DNA of 6,221 bases from Candidatus Zophobacter franzmannii (GTDB lineage Bacteria > Cloacimonadota > Cloacimonadia > Cloacimonadales > JAFGVF01): the NCBI GenBank assembly GCA_030765245.1, contig JAVCCX010000393.1, forward strand, positions 1 through 6,221, written 5' to 3'. Position numbers and translations under genes: made by a program. Under the pieces are notes generated by a model. It was not told the origin of the DNA. It ran no database searches and worked only from the letters and a program-made list of their open reading frames with translations. Shown here piece after piece: positions 1 to 5,065 of this stretch (positions are counted from its first letter, which is position 1; each line of letters starts with the position of its first letter).

Positions 1-747
1 GAAGAACTCTCTTTGCTGTTTAGACATCTTTGCTTCAATCTGCTTCTCTATATCTTGTTTTATTTTGCTTACTTCAATCTCTTTTCTAATCAGAATAAGA
101 AGCTTATTAGCTCTCTCTATAACCTCAAAACATTCCAGAAGTTCCTGCATCTCATAGGATTCGCTCTGGAGGATATTAGAAACCATGTCAAAGAACATCA
201 ACGGCTTCTCGTATGATGTTTGTGTGAAGAGCATCTTTATCTGCTGTTGAACAATCGGATTAACATTCAGAAGCGTTTTGATACTTCCCATAATCTCCAG
301 AAGATAAGCCTTTATCTCCGGTGTCACTTCCGGTTCTACTTCCTCAATGTATTCAACCTGCCAATGCAGGAAAACATCCTCTTTTATTTGCTTTACCTTC
401 CTGAAACGTTTCAATCCTTTAGCGATAATCTGCACTGAGTTTTCATCAATCGGAATAACCTTGAAAATCTTCAAAACAGTCCCAACATCATAGAGGTCAG
501 ATTCATCCAGATCACCCTCAGCAGATTGCCTTAGGAAAACAGCACCAAGTAGTTTGTCATCGCTTTCAAAAGTGTCATTGATGAGTTCGGTATAGAAATC
601 TCCTGAAAAAGTAAAAGGAATCAGCAAACCTGGAAACACAGGACGCTGGATTAGGGGGATAATAGTCAGTTCCGAAGGAAATATCTCTTTCGCTACTACC
701 AGATCGGAATGAACTTCTTTGGTTTCTTTCAATTCTTCGTCTGTCAT
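1..747 (-). CDS. lon: ATP-dependent Lon protease, N-terminal part (runs off the left edge)
   Basis: This is the first ~249 codons of Lon, the cytosolic AAA+ serine protease that degrades misfolded and regulatory proteins. Translating the minus strand gives an open frame to base 1. It has the Lon N-terminal substrate-binding fold: 'IIPLIQRPVFPGLLIPF' near residues 28-44, then the 'GTVLKIFKV' and 'IIAKGLKRFR' strands of the LAN domain. A helical, charged segment follows, ending in 'KQDIEKQIEAKMSKQQREFF', the coiled region that precedes the ATPase domain in Lon. The AAA+ and Ser-Lys protease domains lie outside the window. I chose the ATG at 745-747 because GGGAG at 756-760 sits 8 bases upstream; the in-frame ATG at 760-762 has no comparable site. 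The usual Lon motif is closer to 'LPLRNxVLFPG'; 'RPVFPG' is the variant I associate with spirochaete-like Lon proteins (from memory). The family call is firm. Confidence 0.95.
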   Translation of the reverse strand, partial: MTDEELKETKEVHSDLVVAKEIFPSELTIIPLIQRPVFPGLLIPFTFSGDFYTELINDTFESDDKLLGAVFLRQSAEGDLDESDLYDVGTVLKIFKVIPIDENSVQIIAKGLKRFRKVKQIKEDVFLHWQVEYIEEVEPEVTPEIKAYLLEIMGSIKTLLNVNPIVQQQIKMLFTQTSYEKPLMFFDMVSNILQSESYEMQELLECFEVIERANKLLILIRKEIEVSKIKQDIEKQIEAKMSKQQREFF

Positions 748-766
748 GATTGTTACTCCCATATAA

Positions 767-796
767 TTTATAATATTTATTAACAAAGTAAAGCAA
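767..796 (-). promoter_or_regulatory. Weak candidate lon promoter
   Basis: On the minus strand, TTGCTT (796-791) is followed after 18 bases by TATAAA (772-767), upstream of lon. The sequence is very AT-rich, so such matches are expected by chance, and a start site here would leave a leader of only about 13 bases. No heat-shock operator such as CIRCE is visible. Treat it as a candidate only. Confidence 0.22.
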
Positions 797-876
797 CATT
801 GATTGTTTCCACATAAAATAACGAGCCACGCAGAATTAATTATATCCTATCTTCATTTGTAAAGATATTTCTTTGG

Positions 877-947
877 TTCCTCCGTATAACAACTCTTCAG
901 TCTTCGCAAAAAGCTACGCCCCGACAGGCCTGAGTTGTTGGGATTTT
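877..947. repeat. Intergenic repeat element A (long-loop version of the element at 2376)
   Basis: Bases 877-896 match 2376-2395 at 18 of 20 positions, and CCTGAGTTGTTGG at 929-941 matches 2396-2408 exactly. Within the element, AACAACTC (888-895) and GAGTTGTT (932-939) form an 8-bp inverted repeat. Compared with the copy after the M23 gene, this copy has an extra 32 bases (897-928) inside the loop. It could be a dispersed palindromic intergenic repeat or a transcribed hairpin. No protein or known RNA family is recognised. Confidence 0.6.
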
Positions 948-1013
948 CAACACAAGTAAGGACACATGTGCTACGGCAGTCCGATAGAGACCTTTCCGAC
1001 TCGCTCTTTTTTC

Positions 1014-1041
1014 TTTACAGTATTTCATAGCACTTTCTTAT
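1014..1041 (+). promoter_or_regulatory. Weak candidate promoter for the Nudix-M23 pair
   Basis: TTTACA (1014-1019) and TCTTAT (1036-1041) are 16 bases apart and lie just upstream of the Nudix ribosome-binding site. The -10 match is only four of six, and the predicted leader would be short. It is the best sigma-70-like pair I see in this gap, with low certainty. Confidence 0.25.
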
Positions 1042-1062
1042 GTCGGGAGAAAGGAGATTTCA

Positions 1063-1524
1063 ATGGAGCAGAAGGTTCGTAATTCAATAAAAGCTATAAT
1101 CATACAGGATGATAAAATCCTCACAATAAAATGCACTGACCAATTGGGAGAGTTTTATCTGCTTCCCGGTGGGGGACAAGATAAGGGTGAGTTGATGCCT
1201 GATACTCTAAAACGCGAGTGTTTGGAAGAGATTGGGTGTGATGTAGATCCCGGTAGGTTGCTGTACATTCGCGAGTATCTCGCTGACAACCATGAGTTCG
1301 CTGAGTTCGATAAAGGCGTTCACCAGATAGAGTTTATGTTCGAGTGTTCACTCGTTGAGGGTTCTATTCCCAAAAACGGACCCGAAATGGATCCGTATCA
1401 GATTGGAATAGAGTGGCTTTCACTCGATGACCTGATGAATCATCGCCTTTATCCACAGACACTGAGAGCGATTATTATAGATAGAATGTATGAAGGTCCT
1501 ATTTATCTGGGGGACATCAATTGA
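1063..1524 (+). CDS. Nudix hydrolase domain protein
   Basis: A 153-residue single-domain Nudix protein, expected to hydrolyse a nucleoside diphosphate linked to some group X in the cytoplasm. The Nudix box is clear: G37, then five residues to E43, seven to R51-E52, then E55-E56, G58 and C59, which fits GX5EX7REUXEEXGU with cysteine at two of the hydrophobic positions. 'LLPGGG' just before it is the usual lead-in strand. E52, E55 and E56 are the expected Mg2+ ligands. AAGGAG at 1051-1056, six bases before the ATG, supports this start. The final codons overlap the TTG start of the downstream M23 gene, so the two are probably co-transcribed and translationally coupled. The substrate cannot be read from the sequence; family members act on (d)NTPs, ADP-ribose, dinucleoside polyphosphates and others. 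No intact nucleotide-metabolism neighbour narrows it. Confidence 0.93.
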   Translation: MEQKVRNSIKAIIIQDDKILTIKCTDQLGEFYLLPGGGQDKGELMPDTLKRECLEEIGCDVDPGRLLYIREYLADNHEFAEFDKGVHQIEFMFECSLVEGSIPKNGPEMDPYQIGIEWLSLDDLMNHRLYPQTLRAIIIDRMYEGPIYLGDIN

Positions 1525-2372
1525 GAAATATCCTACTAATTGGCTCCGTCTGTTTATTTGCTGTCTCACTTCTATTTTCACAACCCCTTTTTGAACTGGA
1601 AGGTGATTTCATACACGGTGGTTTGATTAGAGGTCATACACTTGAAAACATCAGCTCAGTTTCCTTTGATGGGGAAGAGCTTACTGTCTCAGACTCAACT
1701 TTTCTCTTTGGTTTTAGACTTAATGATCCCTATCAACATACACTTATTGCTGTACTCGAAAGTGGTGAGAAGTTACAGGTAAACCTTACTATTGCTGATT
1801 ATAATCAGGGTGAAATTGACTCCATTACTGTTGTTCCTGAGATGATAGATCCTCCCAAATCTCCAGAACTTATTAAGCGATTGGAAGAGGAATACTATAT
1901 TAAGAGAGGAGCTCGCAAGGCTCTTGTAATCACAAAGTTTCCATACTTTTCAGTGATTCAACGCCCGGTTGTAGGTGGACGAATCACAACGAATTTCGGA
2001 GCTAAACGCGTCTATAATGGTTGGAAAGAGAGTGTCCACACCGGTGTCGATATTGCACGAGGTACAGGTATAAATGTACGAGCAATGGCAGATGGGATGG
2101 TTACTCTCATCGGTGACTTCTATTATTCCGGCTATTTCGTATTCGTCGATCATGGTCTTGGTCTAAGCTCGGAGTACTTCCATCTTAGTAAACAGAAAGT
2201 CACAGAAAGTGATCTTGTTACACGGAACCAGATCCTTGGCGAAGTTGGCTCAACAGGACGATCCACAGGACCTCATCTCCATTGGCAATCGAACTGGTTT
2301 GATAAGAAACTTAATCCTCTTTTCCTCATTGATGAGATATCAGAAGTAAGAGAATATAAGTGGGTAGAATAG
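1521..2372 (+). CDS. Secreted M23 (LytM-type) zinc endopeptidase
   Basis: A 283-residue putative peptidoglycan endopeptidase of the M23/lysostaphin family, acting in the periplasm or cell envelope. Residues 1-20 form a short Sec-type signal: a positive start, a hydrophobic core and a likely cut after 'LLFS'. Residues ~25-105 contain 'GDFIHGGLIRGHT' and 'FLFGFRLND', typical of the beta-rich N-terminal domain in periplasmic M23 proteins that resemble alpha- and gammaproteobacterial ones. The catalytic domain spans ~150-270. By comparison with LytM, zinc ligands are H173 and D177 (HTGVD) and H254 (HLH), with catalytic H221 (YFHLS) and H252. All are present, so it should be active. The start is TTG at 1521-1523, inside the Nudix stop region, with a G-run (1509-1513) as ribosome-binding site. 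An ATG start would lose the signal peptide. Cell-wall remodelling or division is the usual role; the exact bond cleaved is unknown. Confidence 0.93.
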   Translation: MRNILLIGSVCLFAVSLLFSQPLFELEGDFIHGGLIRGHTLENISSVSFDGEELTVSDSTFLFGFRLNDPYQHTLIAVLESGEKLQVNLTIADYNQGEIDSITVVPEMIDPPKSPELIKRLEEEYYIKRGARKALVITKFPYFSVIQRPVVGGRITTNFGAKRVYNGWKESVHTGVDIARGTGINVRAMADGMVTLIGDFYYSGYFVFVDHGLGLSSEYFHLSKQKVTESDLVTRNQILGEVGSTGRSTGPHLHWQSNWFDKKLNPLFLIDEISEVREYKWVE

Positions 2373-2375
2373 ACT

Positions 2376-2413
2376 TTCCTTCGTAAAACAACTCTCCTGA
2401 GTTGTTGGAGTTT
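2376..2413. repeat. Intergenic repeat element B, compact hairpin version
   Basis: AACAACTC (2387-2394) and GAGTTGTT (2399-2406) form a perfect 8-bp stem with the 4-base loop TCCT, directly followed by a small GGAG-TTT-CTCC hairpin (2407-2417). It begins four bases after the M23 stop codon. A role in ending or stabilising the Nudix-M23 transcript is possible, but there is no T-tract as in a standard intrinsic terminator. The flanking bases match element A upstream of the Nudix gene, so it is a repeated element and not just a local hairpin. Confidence 0.6.
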
Positions 2414-2485
2414 CTCCAATGGATTTGGGCTTAATAGAGGAAGGGTGTAGTTAAAACAACACGTCCACGGAAGAACTAACTCTTT

Positions 2486-2530
2486 ACCTTGCCAATGGTT
2501 GAGTAAGGCGAGACCTTGTCAATGGTGAAG
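2486..2530. repeat. Imperfect 18-bp direct repeat, two copies
   Basis: ACCTTGCCAATGGTTGAG at 2486-2503 is followed after nine bases by ACCTTGTCAATGGTGAAG at 2513-2530, matching at 15 of 18 positions. The spacing from start to start is 27 bases. Two copies are too few to call an array. It may be a remnant of a tandem repeat or a pair of protein-binding sites; nothing else is seen to decide. Confidence 0.45.
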
Positions 2531-2548
2531 GAAATTACCGCATCTATC

Positions 2549-2576
2549 CTTGCCCCATACTTCGCTGTGGTGCAAG
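2549..2576. repeat. Hairpin with one internal mismatch
   Basis: CTTGCCCCA (2549-2557) pairs with TGGTGCAAG (2568-2576), giving 8 of 9 pairs around a 10-base loop. No T-tract follows on either strand, so it is not a typical terminator. It probably belongs to the same mosaic of intergenic repeats as its neighbours. Confidence 0.35.
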
Positions 2577-2705
2577 TCTACATAAGAGGTAGAATAATCT
2601 ACCCGAATCGACTAGAAGAAACTATGTCTAATACTTATGCCTAACTTTTAATCTTGGCATTGGAAACTCAATATTACTTTCAACTATTACTGCTCTGTTT
2701 ACGCT

Positions 2706-2840
2706 CTATTCCAACTCTCGGGAATATTCAGGGAGAATTTCAGGACTAAATCGTGAATCATTCGGGGTTTGCCAGAGAGAGTCCCGTGTGATTCCCGAGA
2801 AATCCCCGCGTATTGAAATAGGGGAGTGAGAGAGGAATAG
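2706..2840. repeat. ~135-bp element with nested inverted repeats (MITE-like or structured RNA)
   Basis: The ends pair: CTATTCC-AA-CTCTC (2706-2719) faces GAGAG-A-GGAATAG (2828-2840), 12 paired bases with a small bulge. Inside, CTCGGGAAT (2717-2725) is perfectly complementary to ATTCCCGAG (2791-2799), and CGGGGTTT (2763-2770) can pair with AAATCCCCG (2800-2808) with one bulged base. Inner and outer arms share three bases, so they cannot all pair fully at once. The element holds no reading frame. It is more GC-rich than the AT-rich DNA to its right. A non-autonomous mobile element or a dispersed palindromic repeat are the leading explanations. Confidence 0.4.
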
Positions 2841-2951
2841 CACAAAAAATAGGTGATAATTGCAAAGCCTCATAAAATCGAATAGTAAAAGACTTGCCCT
2901 TTCTAAAGAATCCCGATTAGTTACTTATAAATAAAATCCGTAGGAGGAGTT

Positions 2952-3323
2952 ATGCAATTAGGAGCATTTTCAGTAAGCTTGAATGTGAAGGATATTAAAG
3001 TCTCCCGTGAATTCTATCTGAAACTTGGTTTTGAAGAGATGGGTGGGAACATAGAGCAGAATTGGTTAATCATGAAGAATGGTAGTACTGTTATCGGGCT
3101 ATTTCAAGGGATGTTTGATAAGAACCTAATGACCTTTAACCCCGGATGGGATCAAGCTGCTCAGCCGTTAGAGAGTTTTACCGATATCAGAGAGATCCAG
3201 AAAGCCTTAAAGATTGATGGTGTTGAGTTGATGCAAGAAGCAGATGAGAAGACTAAAGGACATGCAAGCGTAATGCTTGTTGACCCTGATGGGAACCCTA
3301 TCTTGCTTGATCAGCATGTGTAG
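2952..3323 (+). CDS. VOC superfamily (glyoxalase/bleomycin resistance-like) protein
   Basis: A 123-residue single-domain protein of the vicinal oxygen chelate superfamily, cytosolic, function unknown. The start 'FSVSLNVKDIKVSREFYLKLGFE' (residues 6-28) is the usual beta-alpha opening, and 'SVMLVDPDGNPILLDQHV' at the end is the closing strand of the fold. The first metal ligand of glyoxalase I-type enzymes, usually a His in the first strand, is not evident (serine and asparagine are there), so canonical metal chemistry is doubtful. The start is supported by AGGAGG at 2942-2947, four bases upstream, an unusually strong site. The length fits the common short VOC proteins that end in 'PDGNPILxDQH'. 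The gene is complete. A second, diverged copy of its last eight codons lies downstream of the restriction-modification cassette at 5955-5981, so the cassette is inserted at this gene's 3' end. Confidence 0.9.
   Translation: MQLGAFSVSLNVKDIKVSREFYLKLGFEEMGGNIEQNWLIMKNGSTVIGLFQGMFDKNLMTFNPGWDQAAQPLESFTDIREIQKALKIDGVELMQEADEKTKGHASVMLVDPDGNPILLDQHV
3297..3323 (+). repeat. Left copy of the flanking repeat (true 3' end of the VOC gene)
   Basis: These 27 bases encode PILLDQHV-stop, the in-frame end of the VOC gene. They match 5955-5981 at 23 of 27 positions, with a further TGA match after a one-base gap. The pair brackets the whole restriction-modification cassette as a direct repeat. Confidence 0.75.
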
Positions 3324-3354
3324 TGACGATCATATCATTACCGCAGATTATTAA

Positions 3355-3410
3355 TTGACACCAGAATTCATGAGAGTTATGTAGTTATTCATCAGAACTA
3401 AGAATACAAT
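3355..3410 (+). promoter_or_regulatory. Candidate promoter(s) for the restriction-modification operon
   Basis: A perfect -35 consensus TTGACA is at 3355-3360, with TATGTA (3378-3383, three of six) 17 bases on. A better -10, TACAAT (3405-3410, five of six), lies further down but has no good -35 at the right distance. The gap between the VOC stop and the first methyltransferase is about 106 bases, so the operon probably has its own promoter here. No controller-protein (C-box) repeat is evident. Confidence 0.4.
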
Positions 3411-3429
3411 ATACAAGGAAATCAAACCT

Positions 3430-4332
3430 ATGAGTGCTAAACCTTTTTTAAAGTGGGCAGGTGGGAAAACACAGCTATTACATGATATTGCTTTGCAAAT
3501 TCCATTTAGAAATGATGATAGGTTTGTTTATGTTGAACCTTTTGTAGGCAGTGGAGCAGTCCTTATCTGGATTCTACAAAACTATCCGAATATAGAATAT
3601 GCTGTAATCAATGATGTGAATAGCGATTTAATGGATTGCTACCAAGTTATTAAAACCAATGTACACGAGCTAATAGAGGAATTAAGATCATTAGAAAGAA
3701 GTTATCATGCTATATGTGATTCACCGGAACTAAAAAAAGAGTTCTATTATGAGCATAGAGAAAAGTATAATTTGAGAGAAGAGGATGTTATTAAGCATTC
3801 TGCAATTTTCATTTTTCTTAATAGAACATGCTTTAATGGGCTATACAGAGTAAACAGAAAGAATGAATTTAATGTGCCAATAGGTAGTTATAAAAAGCCC
3901 CAAATCTGTAATGAAGAAAACTTACTATCAGTTAGTAAACTTTTAGAAAAAGTAGAGATTTTTAATGGTGACTTTGAAGAAACAATCCCTAAGACACAAC
4001 ACAAAGTGCTATTTTACTGTGACCCTCGATACAAACCACTTGGTAATACTGCTAGTTTTAACTCTTATATGAAGGATGATTTTAATGATGAAGAGCAAAA
4101 GCGATTAAAGCGATTTTGCGATAAGCTTGATGACAATAAGTTTTATTGGATATTGAGTAATTCAGATGTTAAGGGAAAGGATATTAATGATGATTTTTTC
4201 GATAACCTCTACAAGGATTATAAAATAACACGAGTCTTTGCAAGAAGAATGATAAATTCCAACCCTGACAAGCGCGGACAATTAACTGAATTGATGATTT
4301 CAAATGTTGGAGGTTTGGGATATGTCTTTTAA
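3430..4332 (+). CDS. dpnM: Dam/DpnM-like adenine-N6 DNA methyltransferase with altered catalytic motif (DPRY)
   Basis: A 300-residue class-alpha adenine methyltransferase of the Dam (D12) family, expected to methylate A in GATC and protect host DNA from the paired endonuclease. Motif X is FLKWAGGK (6-13); motif I, the AdoMet site, is 'VEPFVGSGAV' (35-44); the recognition region has the conserved 'NRTCFNGLYRVNRKNEFNVP' (131-150); and the C-terminal 'KRGQLTELMISN' (281-292) is also typical. Motif IV should read DPPY, but codons 198-201 (4021-4032) read GAC CCT CGA TAC, which is D198-P199-R200-Y201. The surrounding 'CDPRYKPL...ASFNSY' is otherwise conserved. That proline helps place the target adenine, so activity is doubtful. 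One C-to-G change from CCA would explain it, and a sequencing error is possible. AAGGAA (3415-3420) lies nine bases before the ATG. The 3' end overlaps the endonuclease start by 11 bases. The family call is firm; activity is not. Confidence 0.93.
   Translation: MSAKPFLKWAGGKTQLLHDIALQIPFRNDDRFVYVEPFVGSGAVLIWILQNYPNIEYAVINDVNSDLMDCYQVIKTNVHELIEELRSLERSYHAICDSPELKKEFYYEHREKYNLREEDVIKHSAIFIFLNRTCFNGLYRVNRKNEFNVPIGSYKKPQICNEENLLSVSKLLEKVEIFNGDFEETIPKTQHKVLFYCDPRYKPLGNTASFNSYMKDDFNDEEQKRLKRFCDKLDDNKFYWILSNSDVKGKDINDDFFDNLYKDYKITRVFARRMINSNPDKRGQLTELMISNVGGLGYVF
4309..4313 (+). promoter_or_regulatory. Ribosome-binding site that fixes the endonuclease start
   Basis: GGAGG at 4309-4313 is eight bases before ATG 4322-4324, inside the end of the methyltransferase gene. 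It favours this ATG over the in-frame ATG at 4304-4306, which has no such site, and suggests translational coupling of the two genes. Confidence 0.7.
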
Positions 4333-5063
4333 CTCATTTATTTCTGAACTTGCAGAAACAAATAATGTCCTTGAATCGTTTGTTGATTTTAAGAAAGTCT
4401 CTATGAATGTAGATAAAGTCAGTATTCATTTGAACCAATTAAATTATCTACTTGGGAAGAAGAATCTAAATGCTGCAATTGCAACATTGTTTAAGCATGA
4501 TAAAGAATGCTTTTCAGTTAGAATCATTTTTTGAAACCCCTGAGAAGATTATAGAATTTATTGAGAATTCAGGATTATCCGAATTGTTTCAAAACAGTAA
4601 TGTTAAAAACCTTGAAGATTATGTTTTTGGCGTAGAAGTTGGGCTTGATACAAATGCCAGAAAAAACCGAAGTGGTAAAAATTTTGAAATACTAATTGGG
4701 ATGGTTTTTAATGATAGAGGGATTGAATACCAAGAACAAGTTGTTGTTGGTAATCCTATTGTTGTTGAAGCTTTAGGGGTTGATAGGAAACTATTTGATT
4801 TTGTCGTTAATGGAAAGGACTGCACATATCTAATCGAAGTTAATTTCTACAATGGTGGAGGGTCAAAGTTAAATGAAGTCGCTCGTTCATATACAGACTT
4901 AGCAAGTAAAATAAACAAAATTGATGGTTATGAATTTGTTTGGATTACTGATGGAGAAGGTTGGAAAAGTGCAAAGAATAAACTTGAAGAAGCTTATAAT
5001 TCTATTCCGAAAGTATATAACATATCCTCCATTGATGAATTCATAAGAATTTTACGAGTTTAG
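4322..5063 (+). pseudogene. dpnB: DpnII/MboI-type GATC endonuclease, frameshifted and internally shortened
   Basis: This is the restriction enzyme of the cassette, broken into two frames. Frame one (4322-4534) encodes 70 residues whose 'SIHLNQLNYLLGKKN' matches the N-terminal part of DpnII as I recall it. Frame two, used from about 4512 to 5063, encodes 'ETPEKIIEFIENSGLSELF', 'LEDYVFGVEVGLDTNARKNRSG', then 'LFDFVV' and 'YLIEVNFYNGGGSKLNEVARSY', closely matching the DpnII C-terminal half. The likely PD-(D/E)xK residues are D (codon 4797) and E-V-N (from 4836), and they are intact. Joining the frames gives about 250 residues against 288 in DpnII; the missing ~35-40 residues, including the 'PLLIAxR' segment, fall at the frame junction. 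Both frames meet at TTTTCAGTT (4511-4519), beside a T6 run (4527-4532). A full-length enzyme is unlikely, though the C-terminal part might be made from an internal start. Confidence 0.88.
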
Positions 5064-5065
5064 AT

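Larger units (their letters stand above)
763..1062. other. Intergenic region between divergent lon and Nudix genes
   Basis: About 300 bases without a supported gene. The lon-proximal part is AT-rich and could hold its promoter. The middle carries repeat element A (877-947). The last ~60 bases hold a possible promoter and a strong ribosome-binding site for the Nudix gene. A minus-strand frame covering 575-829 crosses into this region, but it is out of frame with lon, antisense to nothing useful and shows no recognisable protein, so it is not annotated. Confidence 0.6.
2373..2951. other. Long intergenic region with several repeat-like structures
   Basis: About 580 bases without a supported reading frame, between the M23 and VOC genes. 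From left to right it holds repeat element B with a perfect hairpin (2376-2413), a near-duplicate 18-mer (2486-2503 and 2513-2530), a hairpin (2549-2576) and an element with nested inverted repeats (2706-2840). The last ~100 bases are AT-rich and end in a very strong ribosome-binding site for the VOC gene. A TATAAA at 2926-2931 could be a -10 box, but no matching -35 is visible. I see no tRNA-like fold. Confidence 0.65.

Noticed and set aside
13..438. Two plus-strand open frames of 67 and 72 codons opposite lon
   Set aside because: Both are antisense to a clear Lon N-terminal domain, have no recognisable protein features and no good ribosome-binding site.
575..829. Minus-strand frame of 84 codons
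   Set aside because: It overlaps the start of lon in a different frame; the lon frame has family motifs and a good start site, this one has none.
1950..2153. Minus-strand frame inside the M23 gene
   Set aside because: It is the shadow of the catalytic domain, which is well conserved on the plus strand.
2373..2951. tRNA or CRISPR array in the long gap
   Set aside because: No T-loop or cloverleaf pattern is seen, and the only direct repeat has two imperfect copies with a 9-base spacer.
4511..4534. Programmed frameshifting at the T6 run to make a full-length endonuclease
   Set aside because: A slip would restore the frame, but a conserved stretch of about 35-40 residues is also missing at the same place, so damage is the simpler reading. 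Not fully excluded.
4619..4825. Minus-strand frame opposite the endonuclease
   Set aside because: It is low-complexity, rich in S, T and P, and antisense to conserved DpnII-like sequence.
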